64,000 nucleotides of DNA from an uncultured Gammaproteobacteria bacterium (GTDB taxonomy: Bacteria > Pseudomonadota > Gammaproteobacteria > DRJJ01): positions 1 through 64,000 of the forward strand of contig CAMYJU010000008.1 of the NCBI GenBank assembly GCA_947258795.1, read 5' to 3'. The translations under genes were made by a program, and so were the position numbers. This document shows positions 1 through 9,736 of the stretch, piece by piece (within the stretch, counting starts at the first letter, position 1; the number at the start of each line of letters is the position of its first letter). The notes under the pieces were generated by a model that was given only the letters and a program-made list of their open reading frames with translations, was not told the DNA's origin and searched no databases.

Positions 1-651
1 GGCTGCGAGACATTAACATTGGTTAGCCCCTATATGTGCTACATGCGGCAAGATATAGCTTTTGCACCTGGCGAAGCAATAAGTCAGGTTATAATTGGTG
101 AGTTTTTGGCAACTTTGTTTGATAATGTTATAACTGTTGATCCACATTTGCATCGTATCCGTTCACTGGACGAAATCATGCCTGACATTCAGGCAAAACA
201 TACCAGTGCAGCGGATGCGATCAGCGCCTACCTGCGCGGCATCGAAACCGACAAACTACTGGTTGGACCCGACCGTGAATCCGAACAATGGGTAGCATCG
301 ATCTCGGAGTTGGCCGCTTGCGACTATGTCATTGGTGAAAAACAGCGGCATTCGGACACCTCGGTGGCAATCACCCTGCCGGAGTTTGCGTATGAAAATC
401 GGCTGGCCATCCTGATCGATGATATCGCCAGTTCCGGCCAGACCCTGATCACCGCCGCCAGGCAACTTTACCGGAAGGGCTGCGCGCGTGTTGATGCCGT
501 GATCATCCATGCCCTATTTATCGAGGACACACTCAAGGCGATGAACGAGGCCGGGATAACGCGGGTGATCAGTAGTGACAGTATCCCGCATCCCAGCAAC
601 GGTATCTCGTTGGCGACGACACTGGCCGAGGCAGTCAGGGCATTACAATAG
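1..651 (+). CDS. Ribose-phosphate diphosphokinase-like protein, 5' truncated by window
   Basis: The reading frame is open from the first base of the window, so the true start lies upstream; the first in-frame TTG at 19 is not a convincing start. The visible 216 codons match the C-terminal two thirds of the PRPP synthetase family, which makes phosphoribosyl pyrophosphate from ribose 5-phosphate and ATP. Seen: the family segment with PYMCYMRQD followed by FAPGEA, a DPHLHR segment at the ATP/metal side, and the phosphoribosyl-binding loop LIDDIASSGQT near the C-terminus. The sequence looks more like the short divergent Prs-type proteins than the canonical housekeeping Prs (about 315 aa), so it may be a paralogue. 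The next gene is convergent and 430 bases away. Family assignment is secure; the exact substrate is not. Confidence 0.8.
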   Translation, partial: GCETLTLVSPYMCYMRQDIAFAPGEAISQVIIGEFLATLFDNVITVDPHLHRIRSLDEIMPDIQAKHTSAADAISAYLRGIETDKLLVGPDRESEQWVASISELAACDYVIGEKQRHSDTSVAITLPEFAYENRLAILIDDIASSGQTLITAARQLYRKGCARVDAVIIHALFIEDTLKAMNEAGITRVISSDSIPHPSNGISLATTLAEAVRALQ

Positions 652-1081
652 GCTGATCCAAGCTACTTGCCATACATCAGGAAAACGGGTATCAGGGCTA
701 CTAATACCAGCCCCGCATAATACAAATACAAACAAAACTTACAAAATTCTTTTTTCTGGTGCAAACGAGTTAAAAACTGCATATTCGTCTCTCTAAGCGT
801 TTTGTATTAATCAATATCGTCCCATATACCTGCTTACCTATCCTTGATCTGGATCAATTTTTCCATTAAACGGGTTATTCAAATCACGTCGATTTGATAC
901 TTTCAAGCTACCTGCTCTGTAAACAATTGTCAAACGATTACCGGGAATTTCAATTTTATTATCAAATACTTATATCGATGTCAGCCGGAAAGAAAAAATT
1001 ACAGCAAATTCCACCAATACATGATGACAGTTGTCGGGAATAGCGAAATGGGCCAAGCTGACCCAAAAGGGTTATACGCTG
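652..1081. other. AT-rich intergenic region between two convergent genes
   Basis: This 430-base gap separates the 3' end of the PRPP-synthetase-like gene (plus) from the 3' end of the sugar transferase gene (minus). No convincing ORF and no clear terminator hairpin with a T-tract were found. It holds one clear signal, a perfect FNR/Anr-type box at 844-857, listed separately. A promoter site is unexpected between two gene ends, so a small RNA is possible but not demonstrated. Confidence 0.6.
844..857. promoter_or_regulatory. FNR/Anr-type binding site
   Basis: The sequence TTGATCTGGATCAA is an exact match to the FNR consensus TTGAT-N4-ATCAA, a perfect inverted repeat around a 4-base centre. 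FNR-family regulators use such sites to switch genes on or off when oxygen is low. No protein gene starts within range on either strand. A -10 element at the class II spacing is weak in both directions: plus-strand TATTCA near 876 and minus-strand GATATT near 813-818. Confidence 0.55.
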
Positions 1082-2515
1082 CTAAACAGCACCCTTGGAG
1101 AGCAATACGACCGGAATGGTCTTGACCAGGATTTTCATATCCAGACCCAAGGACCAGTTCTCGATATATTCCAGATCCAGTTCCAACCATTTCTCAAATG
1201 ACAGGTTGCTGCGGCCTGAAATTTGCCAGATACAGGTCAACCCCGGTTTCACACTGAAGCGTTTACGCTGTATGCCCTTGTCGAACAGGGCAACGTCCCT
1301 GAGCGACATCGGGCGCGGCCCGACCAGGCTCATCTGCCCCCTGATGACATTGAATAACTGCGGCAGTTCATCCAGGCTGAGCTTGCGGATGTATTTACCA
1401 ACCCGCGTAATCCTCGGGTCATTAGTAATCTTGAAGTTCGGGCCTTCCGCCTCGTTCATATCCTCCAGATCTTTGATCTTTTCTTCGGCATCTACCGACA
1501 TGGAACGGAACTTGATCATCTTGAACAGACGTTTGTTTTTACCTACCCTCTCCTGGGCAAAAAAGATCGGGCCGGGTGAATCCAGTTTGACTGCCAGTGC
1601 AACCAGTATCATGACTGGCAAAATAATCGGCATGGATAGCAGCGTCACCACCAGGTCGAACATGCGCTTCATAATCAACTGCAGTTCATTCTGCGCGACC
1701 GGCTCAAAGGTTAACAGTGGAATACCGGCCAGGTCCACCAGCTGGGTACGCATGACCTTCAGATCAAAGATATCCGCCATCAGCCTGAACTTGACACCCT
1801 GTTCTTCACAGGCCTCGACGATATAGGAGACATCACTGAACATGCTTCGGGGAACAGCAAAAATAACCTCGTCCACCACCTTGTTACCGAGCACCTGGTC
1901 TATATCATCAACCGCGCCGATCACCCTGGCACCGCATATTTCCTCACCAATCCTGGTCCGGTCCGGATCGAGATAACCGATGATGGTCACACCCCATTCG
2001 GTATGTTCATGCAAGGTCCGGCACAGGCGTTGTGCCCGCTCACCGGTTCCGATAATCAGTACCTTGTAGAAATTTTCCTTGGATTCGACGTTACGCTTGA
2101 AATACCACCAGACCAGAATCAGGCGTGTCACAACAACACCAACAAACAGGGCCACACAAAAAATGATGATCTGGGAGCGACTGATAAACTCGACCTGTAA
2201 TACAAAGATGAATGACAGCAATAACAACAAACTGATAGAAATTGCCTTGATCACCGACCACATATAGTCATAGATAGATGGAACGGACAAACGGCTGTAC
2301 GCACCATACTGGTTCATTATGTAGGTATACGGCAACAGGAAGAATGGAGCCATAAACAGGTACTGCTGCAGGTCTGTCTTGACCGGCTTGATAAACAGCA
2401 TCTCGAAATGGTAGGTAAATAGGTACACCATTAATACCAGGAAAAAGTCCAGGATCATCAGTAACCTGCCGGCTTGCCTGGATTTTTCGTCATATGTCTG
2501 TCGGTCTACAGGCAT
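1082..2515 (-). CDS. Undecaprenyl-phosphate sugar phosphotransferase (WcaJ/EpsB-type)
   Basis: A polyprenyl glycosylphosphotransferase of 477 aa, the usual length for the family. It transfers a sugar-1-phosphate, often glucose, to undecaprenyl phosphate at the inner membrane to start exopolysaccharide or capsule repeat-unit assembly. Seen: N-terminal hydrophobic helices (about residues 18-135), a central nucleotide-binding-like domain beginning at VLIIGTGERAQRL (about 150-250), then the bacterial sugar-transferase domain with MKRMFDLV at the membrane hairpin, FFAQERVGKNKRLFKMIKFRSM, the LDELPQLFNVIRG segment and the LVGPRP motif. It stands alone with no glycosyltransferases beside it, so the polymer it serves cannot be read from context. 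Sugar specificity is unknown. Confidence 0.9.
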   Translation of the reverse strand: MPVDRQTYDEKSRQAGRLLMILDFFLVLMVYLFTYHFEMLFIKPVKTDLQQYLFMAPFFLLPYTYIMNQYGAYSRLSVPSIYDYMWSVIKAISISLLLLLSFIFVLQVEFISRSQIIIFCVALFVGVVVTRLILVWWYFKRNVESKENFYKVLIIGTGERAQRLCRTLHEHTEWGVTIIGYLDPDRTRIGEEICGARVIGAVDDIDQVLGNKVVDEVIFAVPRSMFSDVSYIVEACEEQGVKFRLMADIFDLKVMRTQLVDLAGIPLLTFEPVAQNELQLIMKRMFDLVVTLLSMPIILPVMILVALAVKLDSPGPIFFAQERVGKNKRLFKMIKFRSMSVDAEEKIKDLEDMNEAEGPNFKITNDPRITRVGKYIRKLSLDELPQLFNVIRGQMSLVGPRPMSLRDVALFDKGIQRKRFSVKPGLTCIWQISGRSNLSFEKWLELDLEYIENWSLGLDMKILVKTIPVVLLSKGAV

Positions 2516-2605
2516 AGTGGTTTACTGTCTCTCTGTTCGGTCAGTGCCATTGTTTATCGTTCTGGAAGGCATATATCCTGGTAACACATATCCCTTAATG
2601 GCAGA

Positions 2606-3886
2606 TTAACTGTTTAGCAGATTTTTTTCACCTTCAGTGCTGGCAATCACTACTGCCGCACAGGAATCACTGAACACATTGGTTGCGGTACGAAACATAT
2701 CCAGAACCCGGTCTACCGCCAGCAACAGACCGATGCCTTCTGCAGGCAAGCCGATCGCCGCCAGGATAATAGAGATCGCCACCAGGCTGGCCGCCGGTAC
2801 CGCTGCGACACCGATAGAGGTCAGCAGCGCGATGGTCACGACCAGGAACTGGGTTCCAAGACTCAGGTCCAGACCATAGGCCTGGGCAATGAACATGGCC
2901 GCAACGCATTCATATAACGCGGTACCGTCCATATTAATGGTCGCACCCAGCGGCAGCACGAAACTGGTGGTACGGTTCGATACCCCAGCCCTTTTCTCTA
3001 CACAGTCCATGGTCAGTGGCAATGTCGCCGAGGACGAAGCAGTGGAAAACGCGGTGAGCAGTGCCGGCGCCATCGCCTTGTACTGCCGGAACGGGTGTAC
3101 GCGTGCGACGTATTTCAATACCAGTGGCAGGGTCAGCAGGACATGCACTGCCAGTGCCAGCAACACGGTAATGAAAAACACCCCGGTCGACTCCGCCAGC
3201 TTGCCCAGCTCGGACGGCTCGATCTCGGCGACGACCTGGGCGACCAGACCAAATACGCCGATCGGCGCAAATTTCATCACCAGTTCGGTGATCTTCAGCA
3301 TGATCTGGAACAGACCGCTCCAGAAATTGATCAGCAGGTCACTCGGTGACTTGTCTATGCGAGTCATGAAGTAACCGAACAACAGGCTGAAGAAAATCAG
3401 GCCCAGCATTTGTCCCTCGCTGGCAGCCTTGACGATGTTCGGTGGCACCATGCTCAGAAACACATCGGCAATCACACTGATATCACGACCGTTGACCTTG
3501 TCCGCTGCCACCTGGGCCTGAGACATGTCCAGCCCGAGCACCTGCCGCAAGGGCTGACCCTCAAGCAGACCCGGTGTAAACAGGTTGACAAATATCAGGC
3601 CGGTCATGATGGCCAGCAAGCTGCTGGCCATATAGAAGATGATGGTCTTGCCACCGAGTCGACCCAGACCCTGGCCACCGCCTGCATTGGCAATACCGGT
3701 AATGATGGACGACATTACCAGTGGCACGATGATCATTTTCAGGGCATTCAGAAACAGGGTACCAACGAAGGTAAACATGGAGATAAAGGTAATGCCGAGG
3801 ATAGACGAGCTCTTGCCCGCCAGCACCCCGGCCACGACGGCCAGGGCCAGCGCTATCAGTATTTGCCAATGTAGTTTCAGACGCAT
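2606..3886 (-). CDS. Dicarboxylate/amino acid:cation symporter (DAACS family)
   Basis: Secondary transporter of the DctA/GltP family, 426 aa, normal length. It moves glutamate, aspartate or C4-dicarboxylates into the cell with protons or sodium ions. Seen: a hydrophobic protein with about eight membrane helices, the serine-rich re-entrant loop FSTASSSATLPLT near residue 280, and the conserved helix-7 segment PLGATINMDGTALYE near residue 310 containing the NMDGT motif. The substrate cannot be decided between glutamate/aspartate and dicarboxylates from the sequence alone. It follows ppiD on the same strand with a 42-base gap, but their roles are unrelated. Confidence 0.9.
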   Translation of the reverse strand: MRLKLHWQILIALALAVVAGVLAGKSSSILGITFISMFTFVGTLFLNALKMIIVPLVMSSIITGIANAGGGQGLGRLGGKTIIFYMASSLLAIMTGLIFVNLFTPGLLEGQPLRQVLGLDMSQAQVAADKVNGRDISVIADVFLSMVPPNIVKAASEGQMLGLIFFSLLFGYFMTRIDKSPSDLLINFWSGLFQIMLKITELVMKFAPIGVFGLVAQVVAEIEPSELGKLAESTGVFFITVLLALAVHVLLTLPLVLKYVARVHPFRQYKAMAPALLTAFSTASSSATLPLTMDCVEKRAGVSNRTTSFVLPLGATINMDGTALYECVAAMFIAQAYGLDLSLGTQFLVVTIALLTSIGVAAVPAASLVAISIILAAIGLPAEGIGLLLAVDRVLDMFRTATNVFSDSCAAVVIASTEGEKNLLNS

Positions 3887-3928
3887 CCTGCTTCCCGGTG
3901 ACTGTTCAGGAAAGCCCTGTCGGGATTT

Positions 3929-5863
3929 CTAGTTGTTTTCCTGCTGTATCAGGTTCGATTCGAATACCTGCACCTCGGCCGCCATACGCAAGCTTGCCAC
4001 CAGCCCCCTGATGGTGTCATCGGCCTGGGCTGTCTGGATCATCTGCTTCATAAACGTAAGCATGGACTCAGGCTGGGCTGCCGGATCACCATCTTCGACA
4101 CCCAGCAGGGTCACAACGGCCAGATCGCCCTTGGTGGTAAAGACCTTCGCGCTGGGCTGGTTGCCTGCAGACGGCTTACCAAGACGAAACGCAGCATCCA
4201 CAATTGCACGGTCTACCGACTGATCCGTCAGTGCGACCTTGGTATTGGCCTTGTAGGCCAACTCGTTCTCGGCCGCCAGGGTCTCCAGCTTGCCTCCTGA
4301 TTTGATTTTACCGAGCAGATCATCAGCAAGCTTTGTCATCGCATCGTTTACCGCAGTCTTTTGCAGTTGCCCGCTGATCCTGTCCCGCACCTCTTCCAGC
4401 TCCAGCGGACGATCGGGAACATACTCGGCCAGGTGCACGACTACGATGGACGCCGGGCGGTCCGAATCTTCCTGTGGCAGCTCGATCAGGCCGCTATTCA
4501 CAGCGCGCTTCAGATCGCCGGCAGCGAGCACGTCTTCACTGTATGTCGCACTCAGTACCTGTGGGTAGGTGGCTATGCCCTCACCACCCTGACGGCTAAA
4601 CAGCTTGCTCTGTTGTATCTTCAGTCCCAGTGTGCTGGCAGCCACCTCCAGAGATTCCGGATTTTCGTAGGCCAGGTCCTGCAACTGTTCGAAACGTTCA
4701 TAATAGACCTTTTCGGCCTCTTCAAGCTTGTAACGCGCGGTCAGTTCTTCCCTGGCCTGGTCGAAAGTCTTGATATCACCCGGCTTGAGTTCGGTCAGCT
4801 TGATCAGGTGATAACCGAACTGTGAGCGCACCGGCTGACTGACCTCTCCCTGCTGCAAAGCCAGGGCCGCGTCCTCGAGCGCCGGGTCCAGCACGCCTTT
4901 TTCGATCACACCGAGGTCACCACCCTGGGTCGCCGAGCCACTGTCGTCCGAGTGCTGTTTGGCCTGCTCGGCAAAATCGCCCCCCTTGTCCAGTTCCGAC
5001 CGGATTTTGGTGATTTTCGCCAGCGCCTCCTGTTCGGCCTCCGGGGTGTCGACACTGACCAGGATGTGAGACACACGCCTTTGCTCGCTCATACCCAGCG
5101 TATCCCTAACCTCGTCGTAGTAACTGCGCAGGGCAGCCTCATCCGGATGGATCTCGGCCTCCAGGTCGCGGATATCCAGTTTGATATAGTCGACCTTGAC
5201 CTCTACCGGTTTGACGAATTGATCGCGATTAGCGTTGAAATGGGCCTCGATCGCCGCGTTATCTGGTTTTGACTGCTCACGATATTTCTCGGCGCTAATC
5301 ACAGTGTAACCCAGATCGACTGTACGACCCTGCAGACGCAACATGTTGTTGAGCTGCGCCGCGACACTGAACTCGCTGCCCTGGATACTCTGCACAAACT
5401 GCCTGACCTGCATCATGCGACGCTGCTCATGCTCAAACGATGAAATTGAATAGCCATTGTCTTTCAGCACCTGCTTGAACTGATCCTTGTCAAACTTGCC
5501 GTCTATCTGGAAGGCCTCGATGTTGCGCACCAGGCTGGATAGCTGCTCGTCGCTGATACGCATGCCGGCCGCGGTCGCTGCCTGTATCAGCAATTCCTCA
5601 CGAATCATACGTTCCAGCACCGACCGCTGGAACTGCACAAACTGCTCGCCTTCCGGGCGCTGCTTGCTGTCGCGCAAATCCAGGTCCACCTGCCGGGCCA
5701 GCGCGTTACGGGTGATGGTCGTATCATTGATGGTGGCCACCTCGGGCTCCCCCCCGACCCCGAAATACTCGCCGACACCCCACAGGGCGAACGGAATAAT
5801 CAATAACGCGACAATAACCCATGCAATCCAGCCGGTTGCGCGGTCACGAATGGCCTGCAGCAT
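3929..5863 (-). CDS. ppiD: Periplasmic folding chaperone PpiD
   Basis: SurA-N/parvulin-type protein of 644 aa, close to the usual 620-640. PpiD is anchored in the inner membrane by one N-terminal helix and helps outer-membrane and exported proteins leave the Sec translocon. Seen: a membrane helix at about residues 14-33 (WIAWVIVALLIIPFALWGVG), an N-terminal SurA-like region, one parvulin-like domain at about 260-360 with VSHILVSV and GGDLGVIEKG, and a C-terminal region typical of PpiD. In relatives the parvulin domain is often inactive as an isomerase. Position downstream of lon-hupB, here with two tRNA genes between, matches other gammaproteobacteria. Confidence 0.93.
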   Translation of the reverse strand: MLQAIRDRATGWIAWVIVALLIIPFALWGVGEYFGVGGEPEVATINDTTITRNALARQVDLDLRDSKQRPEGEQFVQFQRSVLERMIREELLIQAATAAGMRISDEQLSSLVRNIEAFQIDGKFDKDQFKQVLKDNGYSISSFEHEQRRMMQVRQFVQSIQGSEFSVAAQLNNMLRLQGRTVDLGYTVISAEKYREQSKPDNAAIEAHFNANRDQFVKPVEVKVDYIKLDIRDLEAEIHPDEAALRSYYDEVRDTLGMSEQRRVSHILVSVDTPEAEQEALAKITKIRSELDKGGDFAEQAKQHSDDSGSATQGGDLGVIEKGVLDPALEDAALALQQGEVSQPVRSQFGYHLIKLTELKPGDIKTFDQAREELTARYKLEEAEKVYYERFEQLQDLAYENPESLEVAASTLGLKIQQSKLFSRQGGEGIATYPQVLSATYSEDVLAAGDLKRAVNSGLIELPQEDSDRPASIVVVHLAEYVPDRPLELEEVRDRISGQLQKTAVNDAMTKLADDLLGKIKSGGKLETLAAENELAYKANTKVALTDQSVDRAIVDAAFRLGKPSAGNQPSAKVFTTKGDLAVVTLLGVEDGDPAAQPESMLTFMKQMIQTAQADDTIRGLVASLRMAAEVQVFESNLIQQENN

Positions 5864-6146
5864 TTTTACCCACCTATATTTTTCTATTCATTCTGAGATA
5901 CCTGCTGAAGGACCTGGCTGATGCCACCTGGATACCATACGCCCAGGCAAAGGCCCTCCGACAAGCGCTATAGACTACCATAAATTGCCCTGGAATGGCC
6001 TATTACGGGGTGACTTTATTCTGTGAATACAGATTATTGCGTGCTCTTCGTTGTTCGATTCGAGGCACATCTCGATCCAGTAGGTTCATTCTCAATAAGG
6101 CCATCAGAAGGCCTGGCAAAGACACGTGGCTAATACATCCATGTAC
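5864..6146. other. Intergenic region between ppiD and the tRNA-Asp terminator
   Basis: No ORF of note. Only short imperfect hairpins are visible. The ppiD promoter should lie here because a terminator closes the upstream tRNA unit, but no convincing -35/-10 pair was recognised. Confidence 0.4.
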
Positions 6147-6184
6147 ATAAAAAAGGCGCTTTCTGTACAGAAAGAAAGCGCCTT
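6147..6184 (-). terminator. Rho-independent terminator of the hupB-tRNA unit
   Basis: On the minus strand a perfect 12-bp stem (arms 6153-6164 and 6173-6184, loop 8) is followed by a T-run at 6147-6152. It lies 6 bases after the 3' end of tRNA-Asp and so closes the hupB/tRNA-Val/tRNA-Asp transcript before ppiD. Confidence 0.85.
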
Positions 6185-6190
6185 GGTAGA

Positions 6191-6267
6191 TGGCGGAGTG
6201 GACGGGACTCGAACCCGCGACCCCCGGCGTGACAGGCCGGTATTCTAACCAACTGAACTACCACTCC
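6191..6267 (-). tRNA. tRNA-Asp (GTC)
   Basis: A 77-base cloverleaf read on the minus strand with encoded CCA. The anticodon loop CTGTCAC gives anticodon GTC. The acceptor pairs GGAGTGG with CCACTCC, and the T-loop GGTTCGAGTCC is standard. It lies downstream of tRNA-Val and is followed by an intrinsic terminator. Confidence 0.97.
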
Positions 6268-6395
6268 TGATTAGTGGACAGGAAATCCGGAAACCATCCC
6301 GGACCGCCTGCCTGACAACCCTGCCGGCTGCCTTGCTTGGACCCCACAAGCAATCTGGCTGCGATATGCCCGTGCAGATCGCAGCCAGTACAAGC

Positions 6396-6471
6396 TGGTG
6401 GGTGCAGAGAGACTTGAACTCCCGACATTCGCCTTGTAAGGGCGACGCTCTACCAACTGAGCTATGCACCC
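6396..6471 (-). tRNA. tRNA-Val (TAC)
   Basis: A 76-base cloverleaf on the minus strand with encoded CCA. The anticodon loop CTTACAA gives TAC. The acceptor pairs GGGTGCA with TGCACCC. Its 5' end is only 11 bases after the hupB stop codon with no terminator between, so it is probably cut out of the hupB transcript. Confidence 0.97.
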
Positions 6472-6482
6472 AAAAGAGCGCG

Positions 6483-6755
6483 CTAGTTTACGGCATCCTT
6501 GAAAGCTTTTCCAGCTTTAAATCCTGGTGAGTTGCTAGCCTTGATTTCCATGGTCTCGCCAGTCTGTGGATTACGGCCGGTACGGGCGGCACGGGCACGG
6601 ACAGAAAAGGTTCCAAAACCCACCAGCGTAACCTGGTCCCCTGATTTCAGCGAGTTAACGATCGTATCCAGCACACCATCCACGGCGCGTCCGGCATCGG
6701 CTTTTGTCAGATTTGCTGCATCTGCGACGGCATCGATAAGTTCTGATTTATTCAT
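6483..6755 (-). CDS. hupB: DNA-binding protein HU-beta
   Basis: Nucleoid-associated HU protein, 90 aa, exactly the family length. HU dimers bend and compact DNA without strong sequence preference. Seen: start [22 protein letters not shown], core [15 protein letters not shown], the beta-arm region [14 protein letters not shown] with the conserved arm RNPQTG, and the C-terminal [14 protein letters not shown]. Placement just downstream of lon on the same strand is the conserved lon-hupB arrangement. The hairpin after lon and a 386-base gap suggest that hupB has its own promoter, not located here. Confidence 0.97.
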   Translation of the reverse strand: MNKSELIDAVADAANLTKADAGRAVDGVLDTIVNSLKSGDQVTLVGFGTFSVRARAARTGRNPQTGETMEIKASNSPGFKAGKAFKDAVN

Positions 6756-7092
6756 TCACACATCCTCTTGTTTGTTTTAGTTAGGTTTGTCTTGCTTAAT
6801 TCTCAAGTATTAACCTGCTTTGACCCTCGCCCACCCTATACGGCAAACCATCATCCAACTAATGCAGGAACCGTGTCTGGGACAACCCGGTAGTGATTCA
6901 GGTGTGATGTAAACGCAGCAGAACAGCCTGGATGCCCTGGTACGCCTGGCTGAACCCCGATCAGTCCAGTTTACACAAAAGTCGCAAGCAGCCTAGCAGG
7001 GCAGCAAAATCCCTGTCAACCGGATGTTTCGGAATTATTGCACAGATTGCAGTGCCGCCCGCTCGATTTCAACTACTTGTAGCATGGGAGTT
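6756..7092. other. Upstream region of hupB
   Basis: No believable ORF: a small plus-strand frame here has no family resemblance and no ribosome-binding site. The hupB promoter must lie here, but no good -35/-10 pair was seen. A plausible Shine-Dalgarno AGGATGTG precedes hupB. Confidence 0.4.
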
Positions 7093-7136
7093 ACCCCCTG
7101 ACATGCAAGGCGCAGAAACGCCTGCTGCCAGGGGGT
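7093..7136 (-). terminator. Large hairpin just after lon
   Basis: Five bases after the lon stop codon. The outer arms ACCCCCTG (7093-7100) and CAGGGGGT (7129-7136) pair perfectly, and an inner AGGCG/CGCCT stem closes a CAGAAA loop. There is no T-run on the minus strand, so it is not a textbook intrinsic terminator; it may protect the lon mRNA 3' end or act with Rho. Confidence 0.5.
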
Positions 7137-7141
7137 GATGA

Positions 7142-9577
7142 TCAATGGGGCCGGATTGAGCCGCCCTTGCCCTTGGCTGCCGATTTTCCTTTTTTATTCA
7201 CTTCACCGCCTTCATCCGGCAGGGAAACAGGTAAATGCTGCAAGGCCAGGCCCAGCACATCATCGATCCATTTGACTGGATGGATATCCAACTGCTCCAT
7301 GATATTTTCCGGAATATCAGCCAGATCCCGGCGATTTTCTTCGGGAATCACAACCGTGCGGATACCACCCCGGTGAGCCGCGAGCAGTTTTTCCTTCAGA
7401 CCGCCGATCGGCAACACCTCACCGCGCAGGGTGATCTCACCGGTCATCGCGACATCGGCGCGCACCTTGATATCGGTCAGCGCCGACACCAGGGCCGTGC
7501 ACATCGCAACACCGGCGCTCGGGCCATCCTTTGGCGTGGCGCCCTCCGGCACATGGATATGAATATCATATTTCTGGTAGAAATCAGCTTCGATACCCAG
7601 GGCCTGCGAATGACTGCGTACCACGGTCATAGCCGCCTGAATCGACTCCTGCATGACATCACCCAGTTGCCCGGTATAGATCAGCTTGCCCTTGCCCGGC
7701 ACCTGGGTGGTTTCGATAGTCAGCAATTCACCACCCACCTCGGTCCAGGCCAGTCCTGTAACCTGTCCGACCTGGTCGTTCTCTTCGGCGCGGCCAAAGC
7801 GGAAACGCTTCACACCCAGGTAGTCCTCGATATTCTTCGGAGTGACCGAGCTTTTTTCACCAGCTTCCTTGAGCAGGATATTCTTGACTACCTTGCGGCA
7901 GACCTTGGACAGTTCACGTTCCAGGTTACGCACACCCGCCTCACGCGTGTAATAGCGGATCACGTCGCCGATGGCCTTGTCTGACATGGACAGTTCTTCT
8001 TCCTTCAGACCATTGGCCTTCATCTGTTTCGGCAGCAGGTAGCGCTTGGCGATATTAATTTTTTCATCCTCGGTATAACCCGGGATACGTATCACCTCCA
8101 TCCTGTCCAGCAGCGGCGCAGGAATATTCAGTGAATTGGCGGTCGCGACAAACATCACGTCAGACAGGTCATAGTCCACTTCCAGGTAGTGATCGGCAAA
8201 GGTATGGTTCTGTTCCGGGTCCAGCACCTCGAGCAACGCTGACGACGGATCCCCGCGGAAATCATTTGACATCTTGTCTATTTCATCTAGTAAATACAGC
8301 GGGTTACGAACACCAGTCTTGGTCAGGTTCTGGATCAGTTTACCCGGCATGGAACCGATATAGGTGCGCCGGTGCCCCCTGATCTCGGCCTCGTCGCGTA
8401 CACCACCCAGTGACATACGTACAAACTTGCGGTTGGTCGCACGCGCGATGGAACGACCCAGTGAGGTCTTGCCCACACCCGGTGGTCCGACCAGGCACAG
8501 TATCGGCCCCTTGAGTTTACGCACACGCTGCTGAACAGCCAGATATTCAAGGATACGTTCCTTGACCTTCTCCAGACCGTAGTGGTCCTCTTCGAGCACG
8601 GTTTCAGCCTCGGCCAGGTCATGCCGAATCTTGGTCTTCTTGCGCCACGGCACTGATACCAGCGTATCGATATAGTTGCGCACCACCGAGGCCTCGGCCG
8701 ACATTGGCGACATCTGCTTGAGCTTGTTCAGTTCGGTATGGGCCTTTTGTCTGGCCTCTTTCGGCATCTTGGCCTTTTCGATACGATCGGTCAGCTCTTC
8801 GATCTCATTGGGCACATCATCCATGTCACCCAGTTCTTTCTGGATCGCCTTCATCTGTTCGTTCAGATAGTACTCACGCTGGCTTTTTTCCATCTGCTGC
8901 TTGACGCGTGAACGGATGCGTTTTTCGACCTGCAGCAGGTCAATCTCGGTCTCCACCAGCCCCAGCAGATACTCGAGCCGGGCACGTACCGAGCCGATCT
9001 CCAGGATTTTCTGCTTTTCTTCGAGCTTCAGGGACATATGTGCCGCGATCGTGTCGGCCAGGCGGCCCGGATCGTCGATGCCGGCCAGCGAGGTCAGGAT
9101 TTCAGGCGGCACCTTCTTGTTCAGCTTGACGTACTGATCGAACTGGGTCATCAGTGAACGCATCAACACATCGGTTTCACGCTCATCATCGTCTTCATCA
9201 TCATCAATCAGGGTGATCTGGGCAGTAAAGAAATCGTCCTTGCTGATATAGGCCAGAACTTTCGCACGCTCTGCCCCTTCAACCAGTACCTTGACAGTGC
9301 CATCGGGCAATTTGAGTAACTGCAGAATGGTCGACAGGGTCCCTGTCCGGTGGATGTCGTCCGGTGTCGGGTCATCAACGTCCGCGCTCTCCTGGGCGAC
9401 CAGCAATATCTGCTTGTCGTCTTCCATCGCGTCTTCGAGCGCACGGATGGATTTTTCCCGTCCTACAAACAACGGTATCACCATGTGCGGGTAAACCACC
9501 ACATCACGCAGCGGCAACACCGGTATCACACGGCTTTGACCATCTATTACTTCTGAATTCTGTTCGTCGTAGTCCAT
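7142..9577 (-). CDS. lon: ATP-dependent protease Lon
   Basis: LonA-type protease, 811 aa against a usual 780-810. It unfolds and degrades misfolded and regulatory proteins in the cytoplasm as a hexamer. Seen: an N-terminal substrate domain beginning [23 protein letters not shown], a coiled-coil middle with [21 protein letters not shown], an AAA+ module with Walker A GPPGVGKT near residue 360 and Walker [10 protein letters not shown], then the protease domain with the catalytic serine in KDGPSAG near residue 690 and the lysine in [14 protein letters not shown]. The C-terminus ends in a short basic tail. AAGGA lies upstream of the ATG. A sigma-32-like promoter is visible at 9645-9673, matching heat-shock control known for lon. 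Confidence 0.98.
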   Translation of the reverse strand: MDYDEQNSEVIDGQSRVIPVLPLRDVVVYPHMVIPLFVGREKSIRALEDAMEDDKQILLVAQESADVDDPTPDDIHRTGTLSTILQLLKLPDGTVKVLVEGAERAKVLAYISKDDFFTAQITLIDDDEDDDERETDVLMRSLMTQFDQYVKLNKKVPPEILTSLAGIDDPGRLADTIAAHMSLKLEEKQKILEIGSVRARLEYLLGLVETEIDLLQVEKRIRSRVKQQMEKSQREYYLNEQMKAIQKELGDMDDVPNEIEELTDRIEKAKMPKEARQKAHTELNKLKQMSPMSAEASVVRNYIDTLVSVPWRKKTKIRHDLAEAETVLEEDHYGLEKVKERILEYLAVQQRVRKLKGPILCLVGPPGVGKTSLGRSIARATNRKFVRMSLGGVRDEAEIRGHRRTYIGSMPGKLIQNLTKTGVRNPLYLLDEIDKMSNDFRGDPSSALLEVLDPEQNHTFADHYLEVDYDLSDVMFVATANSLNIPAPLLDRMEVIRIPGYTEDEKINIAKRYLLPKQMKANGLKEEELSMSDKAIGDVIRYYTREAGVRNLERELSKVCRKVVKNILLKEAGEKSSVTPKNIEDYLGVKRFRFGRAEENDQVGQVTGLAWTEVGGELLTIETTQVPGKGKLIYTGQLGDVMQESIQAAMTVVRSHSQALGIEADFYQKYDIHIHVPEGATPKDGPSAGVAMCTALVSALTDIKVRADVAMTGEITLRGEVLPIGGLKEKLLAAHRGGIRTVVIPEENRRDLADIPENIMEQLDIHPVKWIDDVLGLALQHLPVSLPDEGGEVNKKGKSAAKGKGGSIRPH

Positions 9578-9644
9578 ACTCGTATCCTTAAGGGAAGCTG
9601 CGACCTGACTGCGACCGCAATACTTCAGCTATTGACTAGGGTAT

Positions 9645-9673
9645 AGATGTGGGTCAGACACCGGGATTTCAAG
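9645..9673 (-). promoter_or_regulatory. Sigma-32 (RpoH)-type promoter of lon
   Basis: On the minus strand the -35 element CTTGAAA (9673-9667) is a perfect sigma-32 match. A 13-base spacer is followed by the -10 element CCCACATCT (9653-9645), close to the CCCCATNT consensus. Transcription would start near 9636, about 60 bases ahead of lon. Heat-shock transcription of lon is known in enterobacteria. Confidence 0.65.
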
Positions 9674-9736
9674 TGCCCGACTTGATCTGGTGATACCTGG
9701 CAACCGTTCATCCGGATAGTGTGAATCAGCACCAGG

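Noticed and set aside
6245-6469. ORFs overlapping tRNA-Asp and tRNA-Val
   Set aside because: They read through tRNA genes, have no ribosome site and no family.
6932-7138. Small plus-strand ORF between hupB and lon
   Set aside because: No ribosome site, no family resemblance, and it runs into the hairpin after lon.
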